From Pseudomonadota bacterium (GTDB taxonomy: Bacteria; Pseudomonadota; Gammaproteobacteria; Xanthomonadales; Rhodanobacteraceae), in NCBI GenBank assembly GCA_021787175.1, contig JAJYMF010000136.1:1-13215 (forward strand): a stretch of 13,215 bases of DNA. Reading direction: 5' to 3'. This document shows, piece by piece, positions 12,623-13,215 of the stretch. Each line of letters starts with the position of its first letter. The first letter of the stretch is position 1. The notes below the pieces were generated by a model. It saw only the letters and a list, made by a program, of their open reading frames with translations, did not search any database and had not been told where the DNA came from. The position numbers and the translations under genes were made by a program.

Positions 12623-12853
12623 TCAGATGTCGTGTTGGTCGGTGTACGGCAGCAACGCCAGGAAACGTGCGCGCTTGACCGCCAGCGACAGCATGCGCTG
12701 GTAGCGCGCCTTGGTGCCGGTGACGCGGCTGGGGACGATCTTGCCGGTCTCGGTGATGTACTGGCGCAGCGTGTTGAGATCCTTGTAGTCGATCTCGGTC
12801 ACGTGCTCGGCGGTGAAGCGGCAGAACTTGCGGCGGCGGAAAAATTTGGACAT
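12623..12853 (-). CDS. rpsR: 30S ribosomal protein bS18
   Basis: Small-subunit protein that pairs with bS6 on 16S rRNA. The 76 residues match family length; signatures are FFRRRKFCRFTAE at the start, IDYKDLNTLRQYITETGKI, and SRVTGTKARYQRMLSLAVKR. The start ATG follows GAGGAA at 7 bases. It lies 14 bp after the rpsF stop, so the two partners are co-translated from one transcript. The Cys in RKFCRF is typical of zinc-independent bacterial bS18. Confidence 0.97.
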   Translation of the reverse strand: MSKFFRRRKFCRFTAEHVTEIDYKDLNTLRQYITETGKIVPSRVTGTKARYQRMLSLAVKRARFLALLPYTDQHDI

Positions 12854-12867
12854 GGCAGGTTCCTCGC

Positions 12868-13215
12868 TCAGGCGGCTTCGTCTTGGCCGAAGGTGCCGAC
12901 ACCTTCGCCGGCTTCGTCGTCACGGCGGCGGGACGACTTGCTGTCCTCCTTTTCCTTCGCCTTGAGGATCGGCGAGGGCTCGATGACCGCATCGTCGCGA
13001 CGCATCACCAGATGGCGCAGCACGGCGTCGTTGAAGCGGAAGCCCGCCTCCAGCTCGCTGAGCACGGCCTGGCCGCACTCGATGTTCATCAGCACGTAAT
13101 GGGCCTTGGCGAGATTCTCGATGCCGTAGGCCAGCTGCCGGCGGCCCCAGTCCTCGAGGCGGTGGATCTTGCCGCCGTCGGCCTCGATCAGCGCATTGTA
13201 GCGCTCGATCATCGC
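12868..13215 (-). CDS. rpsF: 30S ribosomal protein bS6, 5' end outside window
   Basis: Small-subunit protein that dimerises with bS18 in the platform. The visible 115 residues include AMIERYNALIEADGGKIH, RLEDWGRRQLAYGIENLAKA, HYVLMNIECG, and LRHLVMRRDDAV, all typical of bS6. The frame stays open to the window edge and the usual N-terminal strand (MRHYE-type, about 20 residues) lies beyond it, so the ATG at 13212 is an internal Met. The C-terminal tail (from about PSPILKAKEKEDSK) is charged and probably disordered, as in many bS6 proteins. It heads the - strand cluster. Confidence 0.96.
   Translation of the reverse strand, partial: AMIERYNALIEADGGKIHRLEDWGRRQLAYGIENLAKAHYVLMNIECGQAVLSELEAGFRFNDAVLRHLVMRRDDAVIEPSPILKAKEKEDSKSSRRRDDEAGEGVGTFGQDEAA

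Overview
The window looks like chromosomal DNA from a high-GC gammaproteobacterium, most likely of the Lysobacterales (Xanthomonadales). The grounds are strong GC-rich codon bias, the order rpsF-rpsR-rplI-dnaB-alr-radA, and DapD followed by ArsC-fold thioredoxin-like proteins. The genus cannot be fixed from the sequence alone. Genes up to about 7.83 kb read on the + strand and genes after that read on the - strand, so the two halves converge at a strong dyad near 7851-7883.

Left end (1-1259): the C-terminal part of dapD (lysine and diaminopimelate synthesis), then two tandem, diverged ArsC/Spx/YffB-type small proteins. The dapE gene expected next to dapD in related genomes is absent; other genes follow instead.

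Accessory stretch (1260-7826): first an SPFH/band-7 membrane protein, a 38-residue single-span micro-protein and a ribbon-helix-helix DNA-binding protein, tightly packed. They sit behind an AT-rich segment with two 11-bp-spaced direct repeats that could be the operator. Next come a short DUF4177-like gene broken by a one-base shift, a small exported protein, and an M15B (VanY-type) zinc D,D-peptidase without a signal peptide. A 296-bp gene-free stretch rich in hairpins precedes a two-gene unit: a small lipoprotein, then a large exported Asp-box beta-propeller protein with three IPT/TIG domains and a Gly-rich/TM/Arg tail resembling GlyGly-CTERM. The large gene needs a one-base correction near 5355-5370 to read through.

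Right half (7866-13215, - strand): an essential-gene cluster transcribed from rpsF leftwards: rpsF (5' end missing), rpsR, rplI, then dnaB, alr and radA packed with 4-base overlap or 1-base spacing. The rplI-dnaB gap (364 bp) holds two copies of a 42-bp hairpin repeat, a further strong hairpin, a consensus DnaA box upstream of dnaB, and a hairpin in the dnaB leader.

I see no CRISPR, transposase, phage gene, tRNA or rRNA. Most of the window is ordinary housekeeping DNA. The less charted parts are the SPFH/micro-protein/RHH module and the lipoprotein plus CTERM-tailed propeller pair.
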